A stretch of 58,569 nucleotides of DNA, taken from contig CAYLIC010000006.1 of the NCBI GenBank assembly GCA_964383815.1, forward strand, positions 1 through 58,569, written 5' to 3'. Numbering within the stretch: position 1 is the first letter of the stretch; the number at the start of each line of letters is the position of its first letter. A program made the position numbers and the translations under genes. Source of the stretch: UBA11524 sp964383815 (GTDB taxonomy: Bacteria; Bacillota; Clostridia; Christensenellales; Aristaeellaceae). The notes beneath the pieces are model-generated. The model ran no database searches, was not told the DNA's origin, and saw nothing but the letters and a program-made list of their open reading frames with translations. Positions 18,050 through 26,325 of the stretch are shown here, piece after piece.

Positions 18050-18050
18050 A

Positions 18051-18080
18051 AAAATCCCTGCCGATGAAACATCAGCAGGG
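18051..18080 (-). terminator. Terminator of the 18109-18399 zinc-ribbon gene
   Basis: On the minus strand an 11-bp stem (CCCTGCTGATG with one mismatch) closed by a TTT loop is followed by a T5 run. It is well placed 29 bp after the stop codon. Confidence 0.85.
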
Positions 18081-18108
18081 ACATGTTCAGCTTGTGCAGC
18101 CGCTTGGA

Positions 18109-18399
18109 TTAGAAGCGGTTCTGGCGCTGGGCCTCGAAGCACTCGCGGCAGTACACGGGACGGTCGCCACGGGGCTGGAAGGGCACCTGGGTGGTGCAGC
18201 CGCAGCCATCGCAGATCACTTCGTACATCTGGCGGGGAGCAGCGTTGCCGCCGTTCTGGGCGCGGCGAGCAGCGCGGCAAGCGGGGCAGCGGCTGGGCTC
18301 GTTCTGGAAGCCCTTCTCAGCGAAGAAGGCCTGCTCGGAAGCAGAGAAAACGAATTCGTTGCCGCAGTCACGGCAGGTCAGAGTCTTGTCCTGATACAT
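18109..18399 (-). CDS. Two-domain zinc-ribbon protein
   Basis: A 96-residue protein with two treble-clef-like zinc domains. The first has CRDCG and CPACR pairs (residues ~9-41). The second has CDGCG and RPVYCRECF (~63-88), ending in a basic tail. This pairing is common among uncharacterised Clostridia proteins, in which the C-terminal part is a CxxC/CxxC Firmicutes zinc ribbon. The composition is basic and polar, so RNA or protein binding is plausible, but no function is established. The ATG at 18399 has GGGAGG about 10 nt upstream. It has its own promoter and terminator, so it is monocistronic and probably well expressed. Confidence 0.85.
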   Translation of the reverse strand: MYQDKTLTCRDCGNEFVFSASEQAFFAEKGFQNEPSRCPACRAARRAQNGGNAAPRQMYEVICDGCGCTTQVPFQPRGDRPVYCRECFEAQRQNRF

Positions 18400-18530
18400 G
18401 GTTGGATTACCTCCCTAAAAATCATCACCCATCCCAAATTGCCATTCCGCGCTTCCATGGGTCCCGACATTGGTCTGGTGACAACCAAAGGAGGAAAGAA
18501 CCGGTCATACCTGGCTGGGTTACAGGGCAT

Positions 18531-18559
18531 ATTATATCACGGGCCGAGGCAAATGTACA
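18531..18559 (-). promoter_or_regulatory. Promoter of the zinc-ribbon gene
   Basis: TGTACA and a perfect TATAAT are 17 bp apart on the minus strand, about 130 bp before the start codon. The leader of ~120 nt between them is long for this genome but no known riboswitch was recognised. The rest of the 18400-18690 gap holds a short CGTGTACACG-type palindrome and no gene. Confidence 0.6.
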
Positions 18560-18688
18560 GCCCTACAGGGAAATTTTCTGCCCGCGCCGGAAAATTGGCA
18601 GGATTCCGGGCGGAATGGGCGGGTTTTGGCGTTGAGCGGCGGAGGCGTGTACACGCATTCTCCCTCCTTCCGCCACCCGCAAGGCAGC

Positions 18689-18714
18689 AAAAACCCGCTG
18701 CGCTGTGCAGCGGG
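18689..18714 (-). terminator. Terminator of the DUF3048 gene
   Basis: On the minus strand an 8-bp stem CCCGCTGC/GCAGCGGG with a 5-base loop is followed by T5, 14 bp after the stop codon. Confidence 0.88.
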
Positions 18715-18727
18715 ATGGTTTTCGGGG

Positions 18728-19870
18728 TTACTGGTAGGATACCTGCCAGTGTTCGCTGTCGACCACGACAATCAGGGTGTGACCGGGCTGGAGCTTCAGC
18801 TCCTGGCCATCCTCGGTGTAGAACACCGTGCGGGACTCCATGTCCTGGCGCTGCCAGGCGCCCTTCACATGCACGCCGTTCATGAAGAAATCAGCGTTGC
18901 CCTGCACGTCGTAGGTGCCCTTGCCATTGAAGTTCTTCTCGCCTACCACAAAGGCCACGGGGGCATCGGAGGCATACCAGTCCACCTGGGCAAACTGGAT
19001 AATCACATTCTCAAAGCCAATGTGCTCGCCGGTGTCCTTGTCCACATAGGGCACCTGATTTTTTCCCTTGCCCACATAGCGGTAATACTTGCCGGTGGAT
19101 TCATCGTACTCCATGGTGGAGAAGTAGTCCTCATGCCCGGTATCCACGCACACCTGGGTAGCAGCCTCGCCCTGGGCAGGTGCGTCCGCAAAGAGGAAGG
19201 TATGGTTGCGGGGCACAAAGCTGGGGTCAATCAGGTCATACATGGCGGACACATTGGCGTCCACATTGTGGGGCGCAGGCAGACCGGAGCGGCGGGTGTA
19301 GTACTGCTTCCAGGGCTTGCCGCCGCTGACCAGGCCGGAGAAGGCCAAGCCCTTGTTCCCCACGCCCAGCCTGCTGATTTCCTCCTTGGCGTTGGTCTTT
19401 TCATACTCCTGCTGGCCATAGTACAGGAAGCCCGCATCGTATTCCTCCCGCAGCCACACATGGGCCATGCGGGCGGAGCGCACCGGGCCAACGCTGTCGG
19501 GAATCAGGTCGGAAAAGAGGAAGGTCAGGCGGGTCTGTCCGTTCTTGTACAGGGGCATTTCGTAGATGATGTCGGCATAGCTGACGCCCCAGGCAGCGCG
19601 CTGGTTGGCGCCGCCATCGGCATTGTCAATCTGCACCAGCATGGGCATATAGCGCCCGGTGACAGCCTGGCCCGCAAAGCCTTCCAGCTGGGGAATATCC
19701 GCCAGGGTGCGGCCGGTAATGGGGCTGATGCCGTCCTGCATTTCATTGGTGGTTACGGCCTGCAGCTTAATGCTGCGCTCCTCGTTCGGCTGAATTACAG
19801 TATCTGCCATAGCCATGACGGCGGTGCAGCACAGCACCAGCGCCGCAAACAGGCTAACAATCTTCTTCAT
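18728..19870 (-). CDS. Exported DUF3048 (YerB-like) protein
   Basis: A 380-residue protein with an N-terminal signal peptide (KK followed by a hydrophobic stretch ending AMA-D at about residue 23), so it is secreted or surface-held. The DUF3048 core is recognisable from VQIDNADGGANQRAAWG, the YADIIYE segment and VGPVRSAR. The C-terminal half matches the second DUF3048 domain (ENVIIQFAQVDWY...). B. subtilis YerB is a lipoprotein of this family with no settled function; here the usual lipobox is not convincing. The ATG at 19870 is spaced 6 nt from AAGGAGG, better than the GTG one codon earlier. A consensus promoter and a terminator make it a single-gene unit. Confidence 0.88.
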   Translation of the reverse strand: MKKIVSLFAALVLCCTAVMAMADTVIQPNEERSIKLQAVTTNEMQDGISPITGRTLADIPQLEGFAGQAVTGRYMPMLVQIDNADGGANQRAAWGVSYADIIYEMPLYKNGQTRLTFLFSDLIPDSVGPVRSARMAHVWLREEYDAGFLYYGQQEYEKTNAKEEISRLGVGNKGLAFSGLVSGGKPWKQYYTRRSGLPAPHNVDANVSAMYDLIDPSFVPRNHTFLFADAPAQGEAATQVCVDTGHEDYFSTMEYDESTGKYYRYVGKGKNQVPYVDKDTGEHIGFENVIIQFAQVDWYASDAPVAFVVGEKNFNGKGTYDVQGNADFFMNGVHVKGAWQRQDMESRTVFYTEDGQELKLQPGHTLIVVVDSEHWQVSYQ

Positions 19871-19909
19871 CACATGCCTCCTTGACTACAATTTGTCAGC
19901 ACGGCAGTC

Positions 19910-19938
19910 ATTATACCACGTTGGGCAAAATGTGTCAA
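19910..19938 (-). promoter_or_regulatory. Consensus sigma-A promoter of the DUF3048 gene
   Basis: TTGACA and TATAAT, both perfect, are 17 bp apart on the minus strand and 39 bp before the start codon. This is among the strongest promoters in the window. Confidence 0.88.
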
Positions 19939-19964
19939 CCAAACACACCTCAATTTAAGATTTG

Positions 19965-21290
19965 TTACTTTTTTATGCTGGTGTCCCCGTCCACGCAGCG
20001 GTAGTACACCTTGTCCCCCTGCAGCGCCACGCCATCCTTGGCAAACAGCTCATCAACGGTCAGCAGCATATAGCCTTCCTCCGCCAGGTAATTGGCAATG
20101 GCGGCAGCGGACTTGGGCGTGTTGTCCTTAATATCGTGGCAGAGGATAATGTCCCCATCGCTGATATACTTCTTCACCCGGCTGAGCACCTTGGCAGAGG
20201 ACAGGCCCCGCCAGTCGTAGGTATCCACGCTCCACTGGATCAGCGGCCAGCCGGTTTTGGCCTTGATCATCTGGTTGTACAGGCCATAGGGCACCCGGTT
20301 GTACCGGGTCGGGATGCCAATGGCGGCAATCATGGCATTGTCGCATTTTTCCACCATGGCACGCAGGGCGGAGGCATTTGATTTCTTCACGTTTCCGTGG
20401 TGCCAGTTGTGGGAGGCCACCGCATGGCCCTCATCGTGCTCCCGCTGCACCAGGTCGTCGTAATCCTCAATGCGGTTGCCCAGCACGAAGAAGGTGGCGC
20501 GGGCGCCGGTTTCAATCAGGGCGTTCAGGGTCAGGCTGGTGTTGGTGCGGCTGGGCCCATCGTCAAAGGTCAGGGCGCAGGTCTTGTAGTAGGCCAGGTT
20601 GTCGGTTTCCTTCTGGGCGGTCTGGGTCATGTGCGGGCGAATCTTCGGATAGAACAGGGTGATTTCCATCAGGCTGTTCTTCTCCGGATACAGGGCCTTG
20701 GCAGGGATGTGCACCACCAGGGACATGCCGTGGAGGGTGAAATCCGCCTGCTCCAGGGTCTGGCGGGTGCACAGGGCCTCCAGGGCGGAGGCATCCGGCG
20801 TCTCATCGGGCCAGTAGGCAGTTGCCTGCTCCCGCATGGCGCGCTCCAGCAGCGTCCAGCCTTCGCTGTCCTCATCGAAAATGTCCGTCAGGGTCACCCG
20901 CTCACCGGTGGTCATGTCATAGGTGCGGGTGGTGAACTCCTGGGCCACCAGATCCCGGTGATAGGTTGTGCGGGCCTGCACCATGAAGCTCATCCAGGTC
21001 AGCCCTGTGCGGCTGTGACGGATAACCACATCCAGCCGGGAGTTTTTGCTGGTCTGGTTTCCGGCCTTGGGCAGCTGGGGCGCCAGGCGCTGCACATATT
21101 CCTCCGCAATGGCAGCCAGCTCGGCATCCACGGTGTCCAGTGCGGTATCCACCTGCCACAGGCGGACAAAGCTCTGGTTGTCCTGCCTGGTATCCTGCTT
21201 GGTTACCTCCACCCGGTGGCAGTCCTCAATGGCGCCTGCCGCCGTTGGCAGCAGCACCAGGGCAAGCACCAGGGCAAGCCAGCGTTTCAT
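19965..21290 (-). CDS. Exported polysaccharide deacetylase (PdaC-like)
   Basis: A 441-residue exported protein. A signal peptide (KRWLALVLALVLLPTAAGA) is followed by an N-terminal domain of the DUF4163/DUF3298 type (~residues 30-235). A NodB-homology carbohydrate esterase 4 domain follows. Metal and catalytic residues are present: TFDDGP with Asp243/Asp244, SHNWHH with His294 and His297/298, RVPYG, and the later DTYDWRG and ILCHD segments. The arrangement matches PdaC of Bacillus, which removes acetyl groups from peptidoglycan. Start at ATG 21290, 7 nt from AAGGAGG. It sits downstream of the DUF1292/RuvX genes behind a terminator. Substrate is inferred from architecture. Confidence 0.88.
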   Translation of the reverse strand: MKRWLALVLALVLLPTAAGAIEDCHRVEVTKQDTRQDNQSFVRLWQVDTALDTVDAELAAIAEEYVQRLAPQLPKAGNQTSKNSRLDVVIRHSRTGLTWMSFMVQARTTYHRDLVAQEFTTRTYDMTTGERVTLTDIFDEDSEGWTLLERAMREQATAYWPDETPDASALEALCTRQTLEQADFTLHGMSLVVHIPAKALYPEKNSLMEITLFYPKIRPHMTQTAQKETDNLAYYKTCALTFDDGPSRTNTSLTLNALIETGARATFFVLGNRIEDYDDLVQREHDEGHAVASHNWHHGNVKKSNASALRAMVEKCDNAMIAAIGIPTRYNRVPYGLYNQMIKAKTGWPLIQWSVDTYDWRGLSSAKVLSRVKKYISDGDIILCHDIKDNTPKSAAAIANYLAEEGYMLLTVDELFAKDGVALQGDKVYYRCVDGDTSIKK

Positions 21291-21313
21291 GGGTATACCT
21301 CCTTGCATCCTTC

Positions 21314-21346
21314 AAAAAAGCGGCGCCGCAAAAGGTGCAGCGCCGC
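21314..21346 (-). terminator. Terminator after the DUF1292 gene
   Basis: On the minus strand a 7-bp GCGGCGC/GCGCCGC stem is followed by T6. It separates the RuvX/DUF1292 pair from the deacetylase. Confidence 0.8.
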
Positions 21347-21353
21347 AGATTTC

Positions 21354-21704
21354 TTATTCCTGGCAGCCGCAGTCACAGCCGTCATGGTGGTGATGGTGCC
21401 CGCATCCGCAGCCGCAGTCCTCCAGCCCGGCAACCGCCTGGTGGATGTTCAGCGCCACATACTTGTCAAACACCTGCTGAATCACGTCTTCCTCCTCCGC
21501 CACCACGAAGGAAAGCTCCCCGTCCTGCTCCTCCACCCGGGTGATGAGAATCTGCTCGTCACCCTGGTCGGTGCATTCCATTTCCAGCAGCACCACATAG
21601 TCCTGGCCCGCATAGGGGATGGTGGCCCCATAGCGGAAGCGGAACACCCGCCCGTCCGGGGCGGTCAGCTCCACCACAGCGTCGTGCAAATCGTGCCCGC
21701 TCAT
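21354..21704 (-). CDS. DUF1292 (YrzB-like) protein with Cys/His-rich tail
   Basis: A 116-residue acidic DUF1292 protein: VVELTAPDGRVFRFRY, VVLLEMEC and ILITRVEE give the short beta-rich core, and VFDKYVALNI is the usual C-terminal helix. After the domain the chain ends in CGCGCGHHHHHDGCDCGC (residues ~97-114), a run dense enough to bind several metal ions. Its start codon overlaps the stop of the upstream RuvX-DUF1292 gene (TGATG), so the two are translated together. Function of DUF1292 is unknown. The tail could be a metal store, a zinc finger or a low-complexity extension; only its composition is seen here. Confidence 0.82.
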   Translation of the reverse strand: MSGHDLHDAVVELTAPDGRVFRFRYGATIPYAGQDYVVLLEMECTDQGDEQILITRVEEQDGELSFVVAEEEDVIQQVFDKYVALNIHQAVAGLEDCGCGCGHHHHHDGCDCGCQE

Positions 21705-22441
21705 CAGTCCTCGGCCTCAGCTTCGTCCATCAGCTTCAGGAACTTTTCAAACACCACATCCTGCAGCGCCTCGTCCTCCACGCAGACATAGCACTCGTTG
21801 CCGTCCTCGTCCTCTTCAATCTTCATGATGACGACTTCGCACTCCTCGTCGTCCTCGGCCTCCTCGTCCACGGGCACCAGCGCGATGTAGTAATCGCCCT
21901 CATGCTCGATGGTTGCCAGGTGCTCGAAGGGTACAGTTTCGTTGTTCTCGTCCACCAGTTCAATGATGTTGCTTTCGTTTTCCATGGTCATGGCAGGTTC
22001 CTCGCTTTCGTGCCCGGCGGGCATGTTTTGTGCCTGGGAGTCCAGGTATTGCTGCAGGATAATCGCCGCAGCCACCTTGTCCACATGCTGCTTCCGCTCC
22101 GCCCTGTGCATGTTATCCTCCAGCAGGGCATGCTCGGCAGTCACGGTGGTCAGCCGCTCATCTTGATAATACACCGTCAGACCGGCTTTTTCAAGCTGTT
22201 GACAAAATAGTTTTACTTTTTCCGATTGAAAACCCAGTGTTCCATCCATATTGTACGGCAAACCGGACAGCACAATGCTGGTATCATACCGCCGGCACAA
22301 TTCCTGCACCCGCTTCACATCCGGCCCGAAGCCTACCCGCCGGATAACCTCCACCGGCGTGGCGATCATCCGCATCTCGTCGCTCACCGCCACGCCAATG
22401 CGCACATCGCCCACATCCAGCGCCAATATTCTTTCGTTCAT
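21704..22441 (-). CDS. ruvX: RuvX/YqgF nuclease-like protein fused to DUF1292
   Basis: A 245-residue fusion. Residues 1-~140 are a YqgF/RuvX RNase H-like domain with ILALDVGDVRIGVAVSD (Asp9), the VLSGLPYNMDG strand and DERLTTVTAE, a family tied to 16S rRNA 5'-end processing and Holliday-junction resolution. Residues ~155-245 are a very acidic DUF1292 domain (IIELVDENNETVPFEHLATI...). In most Firmicutes these are separate neighbouring genes (yrrK, yrzB); here they are joined. An internal ATG at 21991, with GAGGA just upstream, could also release the DUF1292 part alone. Start at 22441 with GGAGG 4-5 nt away. Confidence 0.88.
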   Translation of the reverse strand: MNERILALDVGDVRIGVAVSDEMRMIATPVEVIRRVGFGPDVKRVQELCRRYDTSIVLSGLPYNMDGTLGFQSEKVKLFCQQLEKAGLTVYYQDERLTTVTAEHALLEDNMHRAERKQHVDKVAAAIILQQYLDSQAQNMPAGHESEEPAMTMENESNIIELVDENNETVPFEHLATIEHEGDYYIALVPVDEEAEDDEECEVVIMKIEEDEDGNECYVCVEDEALQDVVFEKFLKLMDEAEAED

Positions 22442-22446
22442 ACATC

Positions 22447-22509
22447 CTCCGCCAAAGGGCGCCGCCCCTGACAATCCTGCTTAAGGGATTTCATTTCTTA
22501 AAGAATCCC
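22447..22509. repeat. Inverted copy of the CTTAAGGG hairpin repeat
   Basis: Read on the minus strand, GGGATTCTTTAAGAAATGAA followed by ATCCCTTAAGC and then a GGGCGGCGCCCTTTGGCG hairpin matches the element at 46582-46636. It lies just upstream of ruvX, whose Shine-Dalgarno sits at its edge. Confidence 0.5.
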
Positions 22510-22548
22510 ATCCTTTGTTCTGTATCGCTCGCCAGCCATTCCGGGAAA

Positions 22549-23787
22549 TTATCCCAGCATTTTGTCCGCACCCTTGCCGGTGATGGCAATGCAGGGCTCG
22601 GCAGTCAGGATTTCCTGGGCCCGGGACATAACGCGCTCCATGGTTACCCGGTCGATACGGGCAATGGTTTCCTCCGGGGTAATGGACTGGCCCAGCAGCA
22701 GCAGCCCCCGGCCCATGGCCTGCATGCGGCTGCCCGGGCTTTCCAGGCCCAGCAGGTAGGCGCTGCGCATTTGCTGCACGGCGGCGTCGTATTCCTTTTG
22801 GTCAATGCCCTCATCCAGCAGCTTTTTCAGCTGGATGCGGATCTCCTCCAGCACCCGCTCGCCATTCCTGGGGGACACGCCGGCGTATACCGCAAAGGTG
22901 CCGCAGCCCTTGTAGCTGTTCAGGTAAGTATAGATGGCGTAGGCCATGCCCAGATCCTCCCGCACCCGCTGGAACAGCCGGGAGGACATGGCGCCGCCCA
23001 GCAGATTGCTGAGCACCAGCTGGGGGTAGGCCTCCTCGCTGCCGTAGGCCGTGCCGGGGAAACCCATGCACAGGTGAAGCTGCTCCGTGTCCTTTTCCCT
23101 GGCCCGGCGCACACCGGTGTAGATGGTTTGCGGCGCCAGGGTCAGGCCTGGGCCCGCGTTTTGCCAGCCGCCGAAGAACTGCTCCACCAGGGCCTGTACC
23201 TGCCGGGGATCGTAATTCCCTGCCAGCGCCACCACCGTGTTATCCGGACGGTAGTGGATTTTGCGGTAGGCATCCAGATCGGCCCTGGTGTAGTTTTCAA
23301 TCAGCTCCGTGGTTCCCAGGATGGGCATGCCCAGGCTCTGCTGACCAAACTGAGCCTGGCTGAGCAAATCGTGCACCAAATCCTCCGGAGAGTCCTCGTC
23401 CATGGCGATTTCCTCCAGAATCACGCCGCGCTCCTTGTTCAATTCAGTTTCGTCCAGCACCGCATGCCAGGTCAGATCCGCCAGGATATCCACCGCCAGG
23501 GGCAGGTCCTCATCAATCACCTTGGCGTAATAGCAGGTGCAGTCCTTGCCGGTGAAGGCGTTCAGCTGGCCGCCAACCGCGTCCATTTCCTCGGCAATCT
23601 GCCGTGCGCTGCGGTGAGCCGTGCCCTTGAACACCATGTGCTCCAGAAAGTGGCTCAGGCCATTCTGGGCAGGGGTTTCCATGGCGGAGCCCACGCCCAG
23701 CCATACGCCAATGGATACCGAGCGCAGGTACGGCAGCCGCTCGCCAATCACCCGCAGGCCGTTGGGAAGAACCCACTGATCGTTCAT
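22549..23787 (-). CDS. M16 family zinc peptidase (mitochondrial processing peptidase-like)
   Basis: A 412-residue M16B peptidase. The inverted zinc motif HFLEH is at residues 46-50, with the distal glutamate in the RGVILEEIAMDEDSPED helix. The C-terminal half carries the R/Y pair region (SSRLFQRVREDLGMAYAIY) needed for substrate binding. Its position directly after pnp is widespread in Firmicutes (ymxG/mlpA-type genes). Three in-frame ATGs lie near the start; 23787 has GGAG at 6 nt and begins right before the first conserved strand (NGLRVI). The soluble sequence without a signal peptide suggests a cytosolic peptidase; the native substrate is unknown. Confidence 0.9.
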   Translation of the reverse strand: MNDQWVLPNGLRVIGERLPYLRSVSIGVWLGVGSAMETPAQNGLSHFLEHMVFKGTAHRSARQIAEEMDAVGGQLNAFTGKDCTCYYAKVIDEDLPLAVDILADLTWHAVLDETELNKERGVILEEIAMDEDSPEDLVHDLLSQAQFGQQSLGMPILGTTELIENYTRADLDAYRKIHYRPDNTVVALAGNYDPRQVQALVEQFFGGWQNAGPGLTLAPQTIYTGVRRAREKDTEQLHLCMGFPGTAYGSEEAYPQLVLSNLLGGAMSSRLFQRVREDLGMAYAIYTYLNSYKGCGTFAVYAGVSPRNGERVLEEIRIQLKKLLDEGIDQKEYDAAVQQMRSAYLLGLESPGSRMQAMGRGLLLLGQSITPEETIARIDRVTMERVMSRAQEILTAEPCIAITGKGADKMLG

Positions 23788-23857
23788 ACCATTCTCCATT
23801 CCCCGTTGCTTTTCCATTATCCTGTCCCACCGAACCCTTTCATATGTATACAGGAAA

Positions 23858-23880
23858 GTCCAGAGGCAGTGCCTCTGGAC
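23858..23880 (-). terminator. Hairpin between pnp and the M16 gene
   Basis: A perfect 10-bp stem GTCCAGAGGC/GCCTCTGGAC with a 3-base loop; on the minus strand TTTCC follows. It may be a terminator or processing site after pnp. Its sequence also resembles the GAGTCC..GGCGCC..CTCTGG repeats elsewhere in the window. Confidence 0.55.
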
Positions 23881-23911
23881 TCCGGCAGGGACCCTGTCCC
23901 CGCGCCCCTGA

Positions 23912-26065
23912 TTACCGTCCGTCCCTGCGGGGAGGACGGCTGCGGAAGTTGCCGCCTTCACGGCGGGCGGCGCCGCTGTTTTCGTAAACCATGTCGTTGC
24001 GGATCAGGTTAATGCGGCCCTGGGCGTCGATCTCGTTGACCTTCACTTCCAGCTCGTCGCCAATGTTGACAACGTCCTCAACCTTCTCCACGCGCTTGTT
24101 GTCCAGCTTGGAGATGTGAATCATGCCATCCTTGCCGGGGGCCAGCTCCACAAAGGCGCCGAAGTTCATGATGCGCACAACCTTGCCGGTGAACACATCG
24201 CCCACCTCGATATCCTTGGCAATGCCCTCGATAATCTTGCGGGCCTTGTCGGCAGCGGCCTGGTCGGGGGTGGAGATGAACACGCGGCCATCGTCCTCAA
24301 TGTCAATCTTCACACCGGTTTCGGCAATGATCTTGTTAATCATCTTGCCGCCGGGTCCAATCACCTCGCGGATCTTCTCGGGGTTGATGGTGAAGCGGAT
24401 AATCTTGGGTGCATACTCGCTCAGCTCGGCACGGGGCTCGCCAATGGTATCCAGCATGATTTTCAGGATGTGCAGGCGGCCTTCCAGGGCCTGGGCCAGA
24501 GCCTGCTTCAGGATAGCGCGGTCGATACCGGCAATCTTGATGTCCATCTGAATGGCGGTAATGCCGTTCATGGTGCCAGCCACCTTGAAGTCCATATCAC
24601 CCAGGAAGTCCTCCAGGCCCTGGATGTCGGTCAGCACGGCAACCTTGCCGGACTCCGCATCCTTAATCAGGCCCATAGCCACGCCAGCCACGGGTGCGTG
24701 AATCGGCACACCGGCGTCCATCAGGGACAGGGTGGAGCCGCACACGGAGGCCATGGAGGAGGAGCCGTTGGAGGAGAGAATCTCGCTCACCAGGCGCAGC
24801 GCATAGGGGAATTCCTCCTCAGAGGGAATCACCGGCAGCAGCGCGCGCTCCGCCAGAGCGCCGTGACCGATTTCCCGGCGACCGGGGCTCTTCATGCGTC
24901 CGGCCTCGCCAGTGGCATAGGGCGGCATGTTGTAGTGGTGAATATAGCGCTTGAAATCCTCATTGGACAGGCCGTCCAGCACCTGGCCTTCGCTGGTGGA
25001 GCCCAGGGTGGTAACGGTCAGGGCCTGGGTCTGCCCGCGGGTGAACACAGCGGAACCGTGTACACGGGGCAGCACACCCACCTCGCACCAGATGGGGCGC
25101 ACCTCGGTAACCTTGCGGCCATCGGGGCGAATGCCCTCGTTGAGGATCTTGGCGCGCATGATTTCCTTGTTCAGGTAATACAGCGCATCGGCAATCTCGG
25201 CCTCCCGCTCGGGGAACTGCTCCGCCAGGGCAGCCAGGGTTTCTTCCTTCACCTGGGCCTCGCGGCTCTGACGCTCCTGCCGGTCGAAGGTTTCGAACAC
25301 CCACTTGCACTTGTCCAGGGCAAACTCGCGCACGGCGGCCTTCACATCATCGCCGGTCACATTCAGGGGCACTTCCGCCTTGGGCTTGCCAATAGCAGCA
25401 ATGATTTCCTCCTGGAAGGCCACCAGCTTCTTGATTTCTTCATGACCGAAGAGGATGGCATCCAGCATGACTTCCTCAGAAACCTCGTTGGCGCCGGCCT
25501 CCACCATCATGATGGCGTCCTTGGTGCCAGCCAGGTAAACATGCATGTCGGAAACCTTGCGCTGCTCCTCGTCCGGGTTGATGACGTACTGGCCATTCAC
25601 ACGGCCCACCACCACGGCACCAGTGGGGCCATTCCACGGAATGTCGCTGACGCCCAGGGCGATGGAGGAGCCGATCATGGCGGGGATTTCCGGGGGAACG
25701 TCCTGCTCCACGCTCAGGATGGTGACAACCACCTGCACATCATTGCGCATGCCCTTGTTGAACAGGGGGCGCAGGGGGCGGTCAATCAGGCGGCAGGTCA
25801 GGGTTGCCTTTTCAGTGGGCCGGCCTTCACGCTTGATGAAGCCGCCGGGAATCTTGCCCACGGAGTACTGCTTTTCCTCCACATCCACAGCCAGGGGGAA
25901 GAAATCCACACCGGGGCGGGGAGTGGGGGACATGGTGGCGTTGACCATCACAACGGTATCGCCCAGGTGTACCCACACGGAGCCGGCAGCCTGCTCGCAA
26001 TACTTGCCAAATTCCAGCGTCAGCTCGCGGCCCGCCAGATCCATGGTAAACTTTTTGCTTTCCAT
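23912..26065 (-). CDS. pnp: Polyribonucleotide nucleotidyltransferase (PNPase)
   Basis: A 717-residue 3'-5' phosphorolytic exoribonuclease central to mRNA decay. Two RNase PH-like cores flank an all-helical linker. The second core carries FTRGQTQALTV and the SNGSSSMASVCGSTL motif. The C-terminal KH domain has GPGGKMINKI and the S1 domain has GKVVRIMNFGAFVEL and MIHISKL. Length and domain order are normal. The ATG at 26065 has AGGAGA 5-6 nt upstream. It follows rpsO, the usual order, but here a terminator and a tandem-repeat array separate them, so pnp probably has its own promoter in the 26070-26200 leader, where TTGAAA followed by CATATGATA is a weak candidate. Confidence 0.96.
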   Translation of the reverse strand: MESKKFTMDLAGRELTLEFGKYCEQAAGSVWVHLGDTVVMVNATMSPTPRPGVDFFPLAVDVEEKQYSVGKIPGGFIKREGRPTEKATLTCRLIDRPLRPLFNKGMRNDVQVVVTILSVEQDVPPEIPAMIGSSIALGVSDIPWNGPTGAVVVGRVNGQYVINPDEEQRKVSDMHVYLAGTKDAIMMVEAGANEVSEEVMLDAILFGHEEIKKLVAFQEEIIAAIGKPKAEVPLNVTGDDVKAAVREFALDKCKWVFETFDRQERQSREAQVKEETLAALAEQFPEREAEIADALYYLNKEIMRAKILNEGIRPDGRKVTEVRPIWCEVGVLPRVHGSAVFTRGQTQALTVTTLGSTSEGQVLDGLSNEDFKRYIHHYNMPPYATGEAGRMKSPGRREIGHGALAERALLPVIPSEEEFPYALRLVSEILSSNGSSSMASVCGSTLSLMDAGVPIHAPVAGVAMGLIKDAESGKVAVLTDIQGLEDFLGDMDFKVAGTMNGITAIQMDIKIAGIDRAILKQALAQALEGRLHILKIMLDTIGEPRAELSEYAPKIIRFTINPEKIREVIGPGGKMINKIIAETGVKIDIEDDGRVFISTPDQAAADKARKIIEGIAKDIEVGDVFTGKVVRIMNFGAFVELAPGKDGMIHISKLDNKRVEKVEDVVNIGDELEVKVNEIDAQGRINLIRNDMVYENSGAARREGGNFRSRPPRRDGR

Positions 26066-26224
26066 GCTTTTCTCCTTTATGGTTCGGGGCCAGGCGCCCC
26101 AGGCCGCCCGGAGATGCTATCATATGAAAACCCCCACCAGGGATTTTCAAGGGATAACATCCCCCAGGCACAGTTCTTCAAGGGTATCCAGCGCGCCTGC
26201 GCACTCCTCGCCAGCGCAAACTGG

Positions 26225-26260
26225 AAAAGCCGCCGGGACAGTTTTGTCCATCCCGGCGGC
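26225..26260 (-). terminator. Intrinsic terminator downstream of rpsO and the repeats
   Basis: On the minus strand a 10-bp GCCGCCGGGA/TCCCGGCGGC stem is followed by TTTT. A shorter GGACA/TGTCC stem inside it could form instead. It would stop rpsO transcripts before pnp. Confidence 0.75.
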
Positions 26261-26325
26261 TCCGACAGGACATAACCTATGCTGATTCCTCACCCGCCAC
26301 CCATCCACCACACCGTTTCCCCTGT

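Noticed and set aside
24116..26275. A 719-codon plus-strand open frame opposite pnp
   Set aside because: It mirrors pnp exactly in frame position and has no ribosome site or recognisable domain.
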